Part shown: one piece after another, positions 26,301 through 34,971 of the stretch
How the letters are laid out: each line of letters begins with the position of its first letter
Numbering within the stretch: the stretch's first letter is position 1
Source: G942493375 sp942493375
Lineage (GTDB): Bacteria > Armatimonadota > UBA5829
NCBI GenBank assembly: GCA_942493375.1
Contig: OW818698.1
Coordinates: 2,480,001 to 2,544,000 of the forward strand
DNA length: 64,000 nt
Reading direction: 5' to 3'
Notes under the pieces: model-generated
Database searches by the model: none
What the model was told of the DNA's origin: nothing
The model's input: the letters and a program-made list of their open reading frames with translations, nothing else
Translations under genes and position numbers: made by a program

Positions 26301-26858
26301 GAGAATTTCCGCGATCTGGAAAAAGACCAGGAGTGCTGCATTGGAGGGATGATAACCGACCTGAAGCTGCGGACGACCAAACGCGGGGATAAGATGGCTT
26401 CCTTTAGAATAGAGGACTTATACGGGACAATACCGGTCACTGTCTTCCCTCACGCCTTTAAATCATGTGCCGACCAGATTGCACCGGAGAAGGTTGTCCT
26501 GGTCAAAGGCAAGGCAAGCCACCGTGAGAAGATGAGTGGGAGTGAAGATGAAGACGCTGCAGTGGAAGTTGAGATCCTGGTAGAGTCTGTGACTCCATTG
26601 AATAATGGTTCGAATGGCCTGGACAGGACCGTAAGCAACAGGTCACTATATATCAAGATCAATGGCAGTCCTGAAGTCAGACTTGATCTTGTTAAGAATT
26701 TGTTTGATGCCTACCCCGGTGACAGCGCAGTATACTTCTGCCTCGTTCACAACAACAACTTGCAGAAAATCCGCACTTCATATAGAGTAGACCCTAGCAA
26801 TAGATTCATATCCGAGATAGAAGCTATCATCGGAAGAGATAAAATCAAGCTACAGTAG
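23394..26858 (+). CDS. dnaE: DNA polymerase III subunit alpha
   Basis: Replicative polymerase, 1154 aa, DnaE1-type layout: PHP domain at the N-terminus (HLHTHSEFSILDGASRI), palm with the catalytic acidic motif PDVDLDIQDDRRE (about residue 390) and the upstream GVRGSAAGS, fingers with GRGDTSGVFQLESPGMR, YRPGPMAYIPKF and FAGYAFNKAHAVCYAFVAYRTAYMK, helix-hairpin-helix region and a C-terminal OB fold (GGMITDLKLRTTKRGDKMASFRIEDLYG). The palm motif has Ile where most have Phe. PHP residues His-x-His are kept, so metal-dependent proofreading is possible. Shine-Dalgarno is poor. Divergent from the M60 gene. Confidence 0.97.
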   Translation: MSKREFVHLHTHSEFSILDGASRINDIVKKTTEFGMPAAAITDHGVMYGNITFYSAAKAAGLFPILGCEVYVAARTRHDRDPKLDREQYHLVLLAENEHGYKNLIKLVSTAFSEGMYYKPRVDKELLAQYSEGLIATSACLGGELPARVMRDPANLDRSLAEYLDIFGKENFYIELQDHGIPEQKPVNEALIVLARKNGINLVAANDSHYNTRADAEAHDALLCIQTGTTLDDPKRMRFGSDQFYIKSPDEMYEVFGDVPDALQNTLAVAERCRYKFDFDTSKLPNPGIPEEYPASEFMELQAREGLARKMGGSIPPEYEKQLEYECGIINGCGFPMYMLIVKDFTDFARREGICVGVRGSAAGSIVCYGLGITDVDPIDYGLTFERFLNPERVEMPDVDLDIQDDRREDLIQYVVQKYGRDRVGQIATFGSMKARGAVRDCGRVLGMDLSFVDKVSKMIPTMPVGITIDMALNDNPDFSNLYKNDSEAKKLINMAKTLEGLNRSVGIHAAGVLISEDPLTDHVPVQQGSKGEFVAQLAKKDIAKIGLLKMDFLGLANLTILNEAVALVKRTQGIDIDMLDLDLENQKTFEMLGRGDTSGVFQLESPGMRRNVIELQPNSVREMAAIVALYRPGPMAYIPKFVKSKFGQEPIKYLHPDLEPILRETYGVICYQDQVLRIACAIAGFSLGQADILRKAMSSKNRDVMEQKKDEFVAGAVKKGVAQAVAVKIYEQVEPFAGYAFNKAHAVCYAFVAYRTAYMKANYPVEYYCALLSANMDDKEKLALYMDDCRRLGVKVLPPDVNYSFLRFEVEDNNIRFGLGAIKGCGRAVTEGIVAAREAGGQFTDLVDFCRRTMDQVTVNKSTVEAFIKVGAFTSLHENRAQLLDMLPDALNVAACEKKNQSAGQGGLFDDDEDDSMCSIEIGNYSHVCEYNQDQVLAFEKDLAGIYLSGHPLENMREILQSRCSANAENFRDLEKDQECCIGGMITDLKLRTTKRGDKMASFRIEDLYGTIPVTVFPHAFKSCADQIAPEKVVLVKGKASHREKMSGSEDEDAAVEVEILVESVTPLNNGSNGLDRTVSNRSLYIKINGSPEVRLDLVKNLFDAYPGDSAVYFCLVHNNNLQKIRTSYRVDPSNRFISEIEAIIGRDKIKLQ

Positions 26859-26887
26859 ATATAAAACCAAGCAACTGATTTTTTAGC

Positions 26888-26944
26888 TGCGGGAACTCTT
26901 GATAGTGCCAAATTGCAAACATATCGTAACAAGACGTTCCCGCA
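26888..26944. repeat. Long-loop inverted repeat downstream of dnaE
   Basis: TGCGGGAAC (26888-26896) and GTTCCCGCA (26936-26944) form a 9-bp inverted repeat with a 39-nt loop. There is a T-run (ATTTTTT) just before it. Its role is unclear. Confidence 0.4.
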
Positions 26945-26999
26945 GAATAGTTCATTGGTTTAGATCTACGGTGGCTTTGCATTGGTCAGCAAACAGTTC

Positions 27000-27035
27000 A
27001 CATCCCCCTACCCCCTTCAAAGGGGGGATTGGGTG
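27000..27035. repeat. CCCCCTTCAAAGGGGGG repeat, family D copy 1
   Basis: TCCCCCTACCCCCTTCAAAG followed by GGGGGATTGGGTGA forms a hairpin-capable G/C-run repeat. Related sequence occurs at 34899 and 37856-37885. It gives an in-frame TTG start for an N-terminal extension of the next ORF, which I reject as an artefact of the repeat. Confidence 0.7.
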
Positions 27036-27061
27036 ATTTTTTCACCAAAGGCAGGTTTTCA

Positions 27062-29827
27062 ATGTCCAAAAATATACGATACATAATTCTAGCGGTCATT
27101 GCGCTTCTGGTTATCTCCGGCAGCACGATAATTCAACTCTACACCGACTGGCTCTGGTTTGATTCTTTGGGGTATGCCACGGTTTTTTCGACTATCCTCT
27201 GGTCAAAAATTGCCCTTGGTGTCGCTGCAGGACTGATCTTCTTTCTAGTTGTATATGCCAATTTATGGCTTTCACGTAAACTGGTACCTCCACCGACTAA
27301 TTCCTACACTCAAAAAGTGTTTTTGGATAAACTTGGACTATTAGCTAAGCGTGGGATTGGAATGCTGACTCTGCTGGTCAGTGTAGGATTGGCGGTAATG
27401 GTCGGGTTGGAAGCATCCGGATACTTTAAAGAATGGCTCTACTGGGTAAATTCGGTGCCATTCGGTCAAACTGATCCTGTATTGAATGTAGACATATCGT
27501 TTTATGTATTCAAACTAGCCTTTGCTGAATTCCTTTATACACGGTTATTCTTTATGTTGATCGTCTGTACTGTTGCCACCGGACTCCTCTATTTTGCTGA
27601 TGATGCGGTTCATTTCCGTGGCTCCACTTTCTTCATAGCCAAGAAAGCCAAAGTTCATATGGCTGTATTGTGTGCTTTACTGTTCTTTGTAAAAGCCTAC
27701 GGTTACCGTTTGGCAATGTTTGGACTTCTGAATGCACAAGGGCAACAATTCGACGGTCCCGGCTACACCATTATTAACGCCAACCTGCCTGCAATGTGGG
27801 CACTACTAGTCCTGGCAATTATCGGTGGATGTGTATGTTTCATAGGTGTGTTGAACAGCAAGAGCAAGCTGTTGATCGGCGCGGTTGGAGTGCAGGTTGT
27901 GGCGTCCCTATTGCTGGGCGCAGTGTATCCTTCACTCCTGCAGAGACTGGTTGTTAAGCCCAACCAGCAGCAGAAAGAAACACCATATATTACAAAGCAT
28001 ATCAAAGCCACTCAGATGGCATATGGCCTCGATAATATTGCAATCAGGAAATATCCTGCCGATACGACACTCGACACAGACCAGATAGCTGCCAACACTT
28101 CTACTATTGAGAACACCAGGTTATGGGACTCTGAGCACATATCCGGTGTTTATTCTCAGATGCAGACCATTCAACAGTACTACCACTTCAATAATGTGGA
28201 TGTTGACCGTTATTGGTTGGGACCTGAGGGAGGAGAAAAGCGCTACCGTCAGGTGTGGCTGGCTGCAAGGGAATTATCCCAGGACAGTCTACCATCTGAA
28301 TCCCAGACCTGGGTCAACAAACGACTGCGCTATACCCACGGATATGGGGTAGTGATGAGCCCCATAAATGAAGTCAGTTCAGAAGGGCTGCCTAACTATT
28401 TTGTCTCTGACATTCCACCAAAAACTTCTACAGACTTGAAAATGGAAAAGATGGGTGTATATTTCGGGGAAATGACTGGGGAATATGTCTTTGTAGGCAC
28501 CAGCCAGGACGAATTCGACTATCCGACCGGCGATTCAACACAGACTACACGTCAAGATGCAGTGTCAGGTGTATCTGTGGGCAATTTCTTCAAGAAGTTG
28601 ATGTTCGCAATCAGGTTCCAGGATGTCAATATTCTGCTCAATGCAAACCTGACATCAGATAGCCGATTGCTGTACCGGCGTAATGTTACAGAACGTCTAA
28701 ATACTCTATTCCCATTCTTAACATTGGATTTTGACCCATATTTGGTGTTAGCTGATGGTCGACTACATTGGATGGTAGATGCATACACCACAACAGATCG
28801 ATATCCGTATTCCCATGGAGTATCGATTGGTGAGCAAGGTCTTAACTATATACGCAGTTCGGTCAAGATAACTGTGGATGCGTACACTGGTGAAGTTACT
28901 GCCTATAAAATAGAAAAACCACTGGCGGATCCAATCATCCGATCATATCAAAAGATGTTCCCGGGGGTGTTTAAAGACATCAGCGAAATGCCAAAGTCCC
29001 TTCAGGAACATATACGATATCCCGAATGGATGTTCAGGACACAGAACTTTATATATGAGACGTATCATATGTCTGATCCTGCAGTTTTCTACCAACGCAG
29101 TGACCAGTGGACTATACCAGCAACAGCACATCTCGAAGGTTCCGCAGGTCAGGAGACAATGGAACCTTACTACACAATCATGCGCTTACCTAACGCTGAT
29201 AGCGAGGAATTCATCCTCATGACAGTGTTTAAACGAACTGCTAAAACTAACATGGTTGCATGGATGTGTGCAAAATGCGATGCTGCCGACTATGGAAAAC
29301 TGGTTCTATACGAATTCCCTGACAATAAGAATGTTCCCGGACCAGACCAGATCATTGCACGGACTAACCAGGACACTTACATATCCCAGCAGCTTTCATT
29401 ATGGGGCCAGGGAACTTCCAGTGTAAGCTCAGGAAATCTGCTGGTTATGCCCATAGATACTTCGCTGCTTTATGTGATGCCTTTGTATCTGGAATCTTCC
29501 AGCACTAAAATCCCTGAACTCAAAATGGTCATAGTAGCTCTGGGAGACAGGTTAGTAATGGAACCGACCCTCCAGCAGGCGCTGGCATCTGTAGTTGGAC
29601 AAAGCGTAAAGCTTAATACTCCAACAGCCCAAACCCCAGGCACAACCGCCCAATCAACTGCCTCTACAGGAGGATCCTCCGGACTAACAGAGCTAGCAAA
29701 GAAAGCAATGACGGCCTATCAGAAATCCCAGGCAGCCCTACGAACCGGTAACTGGTCTGAATACGGCAAGCAACAGGGAGAGTTAGGCAAAGCACTGAAC
29801 GAGTTGAGAGCTAAGCTGGGGAGATAG
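27062..29827 (+). CDS. UPF0182 family membrane protein
   Basis: 921-aa integral membrane protein of unknown function, widespread in Actinobacteria, Cyanobacteria, Firmicutes and Armatimonadota-like genomes. About seven hydrophobic segments lie in the first 290 residues (first at 5-26). The rest is a large extracytoplasmic domain with the family hallmarks YGLDNIAIRKYPAD, WDSEHISGVYSQMQTIQQYYHFNNVDVDRYW, YTHGYGVVMSPINEV and YPEWMFRTQNFIYETYH. A low-complexity Thr/Ala/Gly/Ser linker (about 855-880) precedes a helical tail (TAYQKSQAALRTGNWSEYGK). The start at 27062 is chosen because the earlier in-frame TTG lies in a repeat. Stands alone. Confidence 0.92.
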   Translation: MSKNIRYIILAVIALLVISGSTIIQLYTDWLWFDSLGYATVFSTILWSKIALGVAAGLIFFLVVYANLWLSRKLVPPPTNSYTQKVFLDKLGLLAKRGIGMLTLLVSVGLAVMVGLEASGYFKEWLYWVNSVPFGQTDPVLNVDISFYVFKLAFAEFLYTRLFFMLIVCTVATGLLYFADDAVHFRGSTFFIAKKAKVHMAVLCALLFFVKAYGYRLAMFGLLNAQGQQFDGPGYTIINANLPAMWALLVLAIIGGCVCFIGVLNSKSKLLIGAVGVQVVASLLLGAVYPSLLQRLVVKPNQQQKETPYITKHIKATQMAYGLDNIAIRKYPADTTLDTDQIAANTSTIENTRLWDSEHISGVYSQMQTIQQYYHFNNVDVDRYWLGPEGGEKRYRQVWLAARELSQDSLPSESQTWVNKRLRYTHGYGVVMSPINEVSSEGLPNYFVSDIPPKTSTDLKMEKMGVYFGEMTGEYVFVGTSQDEFDYPTGDSTQTTRQDAVSGVSVGNFFKKLMFAIRFQDVNILLNANLTSDSRLLYRRNVTERLNTLFPFLTLDFDPYLVLADGRLHWMVDAYTTTDRYPYSHGVSIGEQGLNYIRSSVKITVDAYTGEVTAYKIEKPLADPIIRSYQKMFPGVFKDISEMPKSLQEHIRYPEWMFRTQNFIYETYHMSDPAVFYQRSDQWTIPATAHLEGSAGQETMEPYYTIMRLPNADSEEFILMTVFKRTAKTNMVAWMCAKCDAADYGKLVLYEFPDNKNVPGPDQIIARTNQDTYISQQLSLWGQGTSSVSSGNLLVMPIDTSLLYVMPLYLESSSTKIPELKMVIVALGDRLVMEPTLQQALASVVGQSVKLNTPTAQTPGTTAQSTASTGGSSGLTELAKKAMTAYQKSQAALRTGNWSEYGKQQGELGKALNELRAKLGR

Positions 29828-29840
29828 TAAAATATTAGAC

Positions 29841-29869
29841 GGTGCGCATCAAGTAATGAGATGCGCACC
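29841..29869 (+). terminator. Hairpin after the UPF0182 gene
   Basis: GGTGCGCATC (29841-29850) and GATGCGCACC (29860-29869) form a perfect 10-bp stem 13 bp after the stop codon. No T-run follows, so the terminator call is tentative. Confidence 0.5.
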
Positions 29870-29944
29870 CACAGAATATTGATATTATTGACGTGGAAAC
29901 CTTTTCAAAGCTATCATTCGTCGGCATTTACCACTTGGATAGGT

Positions 29945-30028
29945 GTCATTCTGAACGCAGTGAAGAATCTGCTGTATTCGTGCGTAATACTGATATTGAA
30001 AAGCAGATCCTTCATTCTTCGGGATGAC
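29945..30028. repeat. Dispersed palindrome, family A copy 5
   Basis: GTCATTCTGAACGCAGTGAA and its counterpart CAGATCCTTCATTCTTCGGG enclose a degenerate centre. It ends three bases before the TAA stop of the gene on the minus strand at 30032. Confidence 0.85.
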
Positions 30029-30031
30029 AAC

Positions 30032-32080
30032 TTATTTACCCAGGTCATAGACATGGACTTCCAGGGGTTTGAAATTATCTGTGAGTTTTGTTCCCTGGAT
30101 ATCCCTAATATCACGATTTTCGAACATTACGCTTGCCAGCGTACCCAGCTTCTTTTTGATATCGAATGTAACTGTACACGGTGTATTCCCTGCGTTGACA
30201 GCGATCAGGTATAGCTTGCCATCACACTGTTTCAACTTGGTGTGTATGGGTGATTTGCTTGGAGTGTATGCAACAGTACCCAGATCTGAGGGTGATAATA
30301 GCACAGGGGAAAGCGTTTTTACTTCTTGCCCTAGTTTCTTCATACCAGTCCATATCTCTTTGTAATGAGGCAACACTCTTAGATCGTAGTAGCAGTAATA
30401 GATAAGACCCTTGGCGCCGTGGGTCAAAGCAAGGTATGTCATGCAACGGCTCTCATCGTAGGTCGGTGCGCGACCTGTTTTCAACTCCTCAGCTGACGGA
30501 ACATGCCCTCGATTTGGATTAATTGCACCATACTGATACCATGCAAACGCTTGAGGCACCAGCCAGGTTGGTTTGTGACCGTGAACAGATACGTTGGCAT
30601 CATCCATCCACTGACTCACAGTGGTTATTGGATTGCTTGGAATGGGATATGGGTCAACGCCCATGATATCCGTGGTGTCAGGGAAGTATTTCAATTCTGA
30701 CATGTTGCAAAGGACTATGTAACATGGATGATTTGGATCTGCATTGCGAACATCCATATAATAATTCTTCATTTTGGGTGCTAAAGCCCTTGGGATCTCA
30801 TCATTCAAATACCAGGCTAGAATCGCCGGATGGGTGCGGTATGCCTTGATGACAGCAGGGACTATATTTTCGTTACCCTTAATGCCCTCCCAGGCTTTGT
30901 CTTTCAGGTATGTAGCCGTTGGATAGACATCATTCATGCAGTATATCAGCTTCAATCCATGCTGCTGCATTTTGTCCATGTATTTGAGCATGTAGTCTTT
31001 GGGTTTTAAGTTAGTGCCATAGTTTAGTATGCAGTTGAATGGACTATCGATGATTTCATTCAAATGGCCAATGCTGGCGTCATCATACCAACCAAGTGGG
31101 AAAAATGGTTTTCCATCTGCAATAGTGTTGTTGTTTTCATCGATATATGTCTTGAAAGATGCCACCTGCGATTGTGTTATCTTGCGCAGGACCCATTTGC
31201 GATTGGCAACTTTTTTACCATTTGCTGTGTTTATAACCGCCGCAGAGAGCTGCACAACTCCGGCTGGTAGCTTCTCAGCAGGAACCAGCACTAATGCTTC
31301 ATTACCATTGATAGACTTCTTTCCGGATACTTGTATGTTGCCAGCAACAGCCGTCACTCGTAGAGCCAGCATATTTGGATTGACATCATATTCCGCAGGA
31401 TTTACTCCGACTGAAACCTTGATATCCTTAACCCTGGGAAAAATCAGCTCCCGGTAATTGGGGTAGATCAGATCGAAGTCAGCCAGTTGGTCTCGCTGCC
31501 CCGGAAGAAGACGAAAATTGTCCACAGTTATGGTGAAGGAGCGAGGTGGACTTGTTGAAAAGAACATTATTCTGCGGATGTTGGTAAGGTTCACTTCCTT
31601 GATGTCCTGAAGGAAGACTTCGATGGTATTCTTCTTGTTTGGAAGAATTATATAATGGGCAGCCCATCCGTTTTGATCCGGTTTATCACGCAATTCAAGG
31701 GCTATGTCGGCAGATTCATTGCCCTCCACCCAGACATCGCAGGTAACTACAGCATAGTGAGACCAATCCTTCGTTGAGTATCCCTTGCCATTGTTCCAAT
31801 CGAGAATTGTCGATGGCCACTGGTTGTCCCCTTGCTTCCACTTAGGCATAGTGAATGACATAGCGGAGGTTCCATTTGAAAAATGCTTTGTAGTGGATTC
31901 ACAATTGAGGCCAGACCATTGCTTAATATTATCCACTCCTTCGAAATCCAGTAGCAACAAAGGCGCTTTCGCCCTGGGTAAAGCAGCCTTCTGTCCCCAT
32001 ACGGGACAAACAATCAAACCAGATACCAACAATAAAAGCATTGGTAATATGTATAGCATTCGTATCCTGAGCAAGATCAT
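30032..32080 (-). CDS. Secreted glycosidase-like protein (GH2/GH-A barrel type)
   Basis: 682-aa exported protein from the ATG at 32080, which has GGAGG six bases upstream; a longer in-frame start at 32122 is less likely. Signal peptide is about 1-28 (ending CPVWG). Residues about 35-190 look like a beta-sandwich carbohydrate-binding domain (LLDFEGVDNIKQWSGLNCES, FTITVDNFRLLPG), then an Ig-like region, then a barrel (GWYDDASIGHLNEII, WYLNDEIPRALAPKM with the candidate acid/base Glu, MGVDPYPIPS, GAKGLIYYCYYDLR). The nearest named groups are clan GH-A enzymes; I cannot give a CAZy family. In line, same strand, with the 5'-nucleotidase-like gene upstream. Confidence 0.75.
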   Translation of the reverse strand: MILLRIRMLYILPMLLLLVSGLIVCPVWGQKAALPRAKAPLLLLDFEGVDNIKQWSGLNCESTTKHFSNGTSAMSFTMPKWKQGDNQWPSTILDWNNGKGYSTKDWSHYAVVTCDVWVEGNESADIALELRDKPDQNGWAAHYIILPNKKNTIEVFLQDIKEVNLTNIRRIMFFSTSPPRSFTITVDNFRLLPGQRDQLADFDLIYPNYRELIFPRVKDIKVSVGVNPAEYDVNPNMLALRVTAVAGNIQVSGKKSINGNEALVLVPAEKLPAGVVQLSAAVINTANGKKVANRKWVLRKITQSQVASFKTYIDENNNTIADGKPFFPLGWYDDASIGHLNEIIDSPFNCILNYGTNLKPKDYMLKYMDKMQQHGLKLIYCMNDVYPTATYLKDKAWEGIKGNENIVPAVIKAYRTHPAILAWYLNDEIPRALAPKMKNYYMDVRNADPNHPCYIVLCNMSELKYFPDTTDIMGVDPYPIPSNPITTVSQWMDDANVSVHGHKPTWLVPQAFAWYQYGAINPNRGHVPSAEELKTGRAPTYDESRCMTYLALTHGAKGLIYYCYYDLRVLPHYKEIWTGMKKLGQEVKTLSPVLLSPSDLGTVAYTPSKSPIHTKLKQCDGKLYLIAVNAGNTPCTVTFDIKKKLGTLASVMFENRDIRDIQGTKLTDNFKPLEVHVYDLGK

Positions 32081-32128
32081 GATTCGCCTCCGTATATAGA
32101 ACTGCATACAGTCGTGAATCAAACTGTG

Positions 32129-33127
32129 CTAATTTTTAAGTATCACATTCTTGATTATATTCTCAACATCACCTGCAGGCTTTATGGATGCATCGATATT
32201 TATGAGTTTGGCCTGATAGCGCGTCACCAGGTACTGGCCTGTGTTATCCTTGCGAACAGCAAGATCAAGTCTACCTAGACATTTTCCCCATTCACCATCC
32301 TGGCAAACAATAGGGCCACCAATCCACCATTCAGGTCCAACTGGATTTGCAGCTTTAATTGGAACCGGGTTAGGCAACCATGTATGTGAGTCGCCACCGA
32401 TTATGGCATCAATAGACGGTATTTCCTTTGCCAGTTGTAAATCCAGGTCGTATCCTATATGAGTAAGGGCTATGATGAAATTACATTTCTGCTCCAGTTT
32501 GGCAACTACTTCCTTAGCTACGGCTATTGGGTCTTTCACTTCAAGAGTCGCTGCCTGTGCACACTCGGCAATTCTAGGCGCTGATACTCCAAATATGCCT
32601 ATTGTCATATCCCCCCGGTGAAAAATCACATAAGGCAGTGTAAGGGCTTCACCGGTCTCTTTGCGAAATATATTTGCGCACAAGACCGGGAAGTGCGCTT
32701 GTTTCATCCTCTTCTCTAGTATCTTCAATCCTTCTATGCTTGGTTTACCTGTATATTGATCGCCCTTGAACTCATTGTTACCGAGGGTCATAACTTCGTA
32801 AGGTACACTATTCATAACATCAAAGTCAGGAACACCTTCGAGCTTCTCCATAGGTCCTCGAACGAATACATCGCCAGCGTCCATTATAATAGCTGGTTTT
32901 ACGGATTCTTTCTTCAGCTTTCTGATCAATGCTACCCGCCTCGCTGCACCACCCACATCCTTTTCATTCTTTCCCATGGCGGTGTAATCGAACGGCACCA
33001 GCATTCCGTGGACGTCATTGGTGTGAAGTATGGTAAGGCCAGGTTCCGATGCAGGTTTGCCCCAGGCAATTCCAGTAAAGCTGCACAGTGTTATGATTAA
33101 TGATATTGCCAGTAAACGCGTACGCAT
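32129..33127 (-). CDS. 5'-nucleotidase-type metallophosphatase, N-domain only
   Basis: 332-aa exported protein (signal peptide 1-23, ending GIAWG) with the calcineurin-like metallophosphoesterase domain of the UshA/5'-nucleotidase family: LTILHTNDVHGML, MDAGDVFVRG, MTLGNNEFKGD (a GNHE variant), ALTHIGYDL and IIGGDSHTW. The C-terminal substrate-binding domain of full UshA-type enzymes is missing, so it is about 200 residues shorter; the protein may act on simpler phosphoesters or sugar phosphates. Activity in the periplasm is inferred. AGGA before the ATG. Lies 49 bp upstream of the GH-like gene, both on the minus strand, and downstream of MITE copies. Confidence 0.85.
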   Translation of the reverse strand: MRTRLLAISLIITLCSFTGIAWGKPASEPGLTILHTNDVHGMLVPFDYTAMGKNEKDVGGAARRVALIRKLKKESVKPAIIMDAGDVFVRGPMEKLEGVPDFDVMNSVPYEVMTLGNNEFKGDQYTGKPSIEGLKILEKRMKQAHFPVLCANIFRKETGEALTLPYVIFHRGDMTIGIFGVSAPRIAECAQAATLEVKDPIAVAKEVVAKLEQKCNFIIALTHIGYDLDLQLAKEIPSIDAIIGGDSHTWLPNPVPIKAANPVGPEWWIGGPIVCQDGEWGKCLGRLDLAVRKDNTGQYLVTRYQAKLINIDASIKPAGDVENIIKNVILKN

Positions 33128-33143
33128 ATAATCCTCAGTATCT

Positions 33144-33212
33144 AACCCGCATTATTCATGACTAACTCGGCTTTTGTCCCTACTGCCGGACAAAAGCGAA
33201 GTTTGGTGTATA
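33144..33212. repeat. GCATTATTCA MITE-like repeat, family C copy 1 (one end decayed)
   Basis: AACCCGCATTATTCATGA opens the element and GCGAAGTTTGGTGTATAAA closes it in decayed form; the middle has TTTTGTCC...GGACAAAA. Matches copies at 33336 and 49347. Confidence 0.8.
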
Positions 33213-33335
33213 AAGCTGGCCAGGTGGTTAACTGTTCGGATTATAGCACATTAGAGGGAAACTCGAAATGCTGGGGAACTCCTGGGGATCGGGAAAAACG
33301 ATGACCTGGTTGTAAACAATCCAGGCCATCGAATA

Positions 33336-33410
33336 GCGCGCATTATTCATGACTGACTCACTTTTGCCCCACTGCCGGTTAAAAGTAGAGTTTGGTGAAT
33401 AATGCGCGTT
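33336..33410. repeat. GCATTATTCA MITE-like repeat, family C copy 2
   Basis: GCGCGCATTATTCATGA and TTTGGTGAATAATGCGCG are near-perfect terminal inverted repeats; the inner part has CTTTTGCCCC...TTAAAAG. Two copies (33144 and 33336) lie in the 291-bp gap between genes, which otherwise holds no gene. It ends 9 bp from the stop of the gene at 33419. Confidence 0.85.
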
Positions 33411-33418
33411 AATCTATT

Positions 33419-34759
33419 TCATTTGTTAATTGCTATGTGGAATATTCGCACATCATAACCAGTGCATAGAAACTCAAAATCAGACTTCGTCTTCTTAACT
33501 TGCCGGGACGAACTGAACAGTTCTTTAACAGTAATCTTATTGCCTGGAAATTGAATTTTCACTTGCTGATCGGATGCATCGATATTAGCTAGCAGTAGGT
33601 TGTAACCTCCGAATGGATCAGTTTTAAGTAGCGTACGGATCGGATTTGTGCTGACCGAAGGCAGCTTGGCATTCGTATAGACATCATATTGCATATTTGC
33701 CGTTGGCGAGAGAATGGAAGGTCTGAGTATTGCGATCTGCTTATTCATTGCTACTACCTGATTCCATAATTCTTTAGATCTCAGCAACTGCAATGGTGTT
33801 GCACTGACAGCTTCTTTTTTCTGCATTGCATAAACAGGTTTGGGATCAGGAGCAATGCCTATGCAACCGCCATTTCTGAGGGTGTCCGCATCCATCCCGA
33901 AATACATAATACCTGTCGCACCATGTATTATGGCGGCATATACCATACAACGCTCTTGAGCTACTGTAGGCTGTGAGCAAGGCCAGGTTGGATCGAGATA
34001 ACAATGTGCCTGAACGCAAAGCCACACCGGTTTTTTCTGCTGGTTTGCGGACACAGCCAACGATACACTCTCCGGAATACCAACACTTGAGCTCAGTGTT
34101 TTAGCATCATCCGGTCTAATAGGATAATTATCGTGACACGATACATCCCCTGCAGTATTCCATTTTATCCACCATTCCCGTCCCTCCGGACTGCCTATCG
34201 TCCATGCTCCATCCACTGCTAATACTGGATGATTAGGATCTATAGCTTTGATTTCTTTGTAGCGTCGTTGAAAATATTCGAATTCCTCGGCAATTTTTGG
34301 AGTTCCTAAATTCATTGCAGGTTCTTCATTGAGATACCAGGCTAGAAGAGTCGGACTGTCTTTCAACGCTCTGATTTGGTCATTTAGAGGATATTGGACA
34401 ACAAGTTGCATGCCAGTTTTTCTGGCAATGGGTTCACCGAAAACAGGATCATCACCCCAGCACAGATATGCCGTATTAAAACCTGCTGATACAAGGTCAG
34501 CCAGACCTGTGATACCGTTTCCTCGATCAGTATATGAAGCGTGATACATCACTATTGGAAAAAACGAGCTGCTCTTATTGTAAGCATCAAGATATTTCCC
34601 AGAACGATCCGTATGCGGTGTACCAGCTTTGTAGAATGTCTGCACGGCATCTCGTTTTAGTGTCCATTCAGGTTTATCCTTGCAATATGCTATTCCGCCG
34701 CAGACTATTACTGATATCATAATCAGAAATACACCTGCTCTCACTGTGATTTTCCTCAT
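33419..34759 (-). CDS. Secreted glycosidase-like barrel protein
   Basis: 446-aa exported protein (signal peptide about 1-26, ending GGIAYC, a possible lipoprotein-like cysteine but without a clear lipobox). A barrel is suggested by the repeating strands (GFNTAYLCWGDDPVFG, LLAWYLNEEPAMN with candidate Glu, PVLAVDGAWTIG, VSCHDNYPI, KPVWLCVQAH, IIHGATGIMYFGMD), followed by a C-terminal beta-sandwich (PFGGYNLLLANIDASDQ). The WYLNEEP motif and the DPNHP/HGATGIMYFG strands are shared with the proteins at 30032, 16607 and 59709. No CAZy family assigned. ATG at 34759 with a GAGG upstream is preferred to a TTG two codons earlier. Alone, between MITE copies and pstB. Confidence 0.75.
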   Translation of the reverse strand: MRKITVRAGVFLIMISVIVCGGIAYCKDKPEWTLKRDAVQTFYKAGTPHTDRSGKYLDAYNKSSSFFPIVMYHASYTDRGNGITGLADLVSAGFNTAYLCWGDDPVFGEPIARKTGMQLVVQYPLNDQIRALKDSPTLLAWYLNEEPAMNLGTPKIAEEFEYFQRRYKEIKAIDPNHPVLAVDGAWTIGSPEGREWWIKWNTAGDVSCHDNYPIRPDDAKTLSSSVGIPESVSLAVSANQQKKPVWLCVQAHCYLDPTWPCSQPTVAQERCMVYAAIIHGATGIMYFGMDADTLRNGGCIGIAPDPKPVYAMQKKEAVSATPLQLLRSKELWNQVVAMNKQIAILRPSILSPTANMQYDVYTNAKLPSVSTNPIRTLLKTDPFGGYNLLLANIDASDQQVKIQFPGNKITVKELFSSSRQVKKTKSDFEFLCTGYDVRIFHIAINK

Positions 34760-34898
34760 CAACAAATAACCTCAAATATATCGATTTACTATATTAATCA
34801 TCGTGTAGAAGTGTAACTGTAGCACAGCCAAACTCACCCCGTCAATGTCACAAGATTCCGGTAACTCTGAGCTGTTAATCAATATACTAGTGTAATGA

Positions 34899-34945
34899 AA
34901 AATCCCCCTGGTAGCGCGGCCAGGGGGATAGAGGGGGATGGATGG
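34899..34945. repeat. CCCCCTGG...CCAGGGGG repeat, family D copy 2
   Basis: ATCCCCCTGGTAGCGCGGCC followed by AGGGGGATAGAGGGGGATGG forms a G/C-run hairpin between pstB and the upstream secreted gene, 26 bp beyond the pstB stop. It may end the pst transcript. Confidence 0.65.
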
Positions 34946-34971
34946 TATGCAATGGGAAACAACTATCTATA

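Noticed and set aside
27029..27061. Upstream start for UPF0182
   Set aside because: The TTG lies in a CCCCC/GGGGG repeat and the added residues precede the first membrane segment; ATG at 27062 fits.
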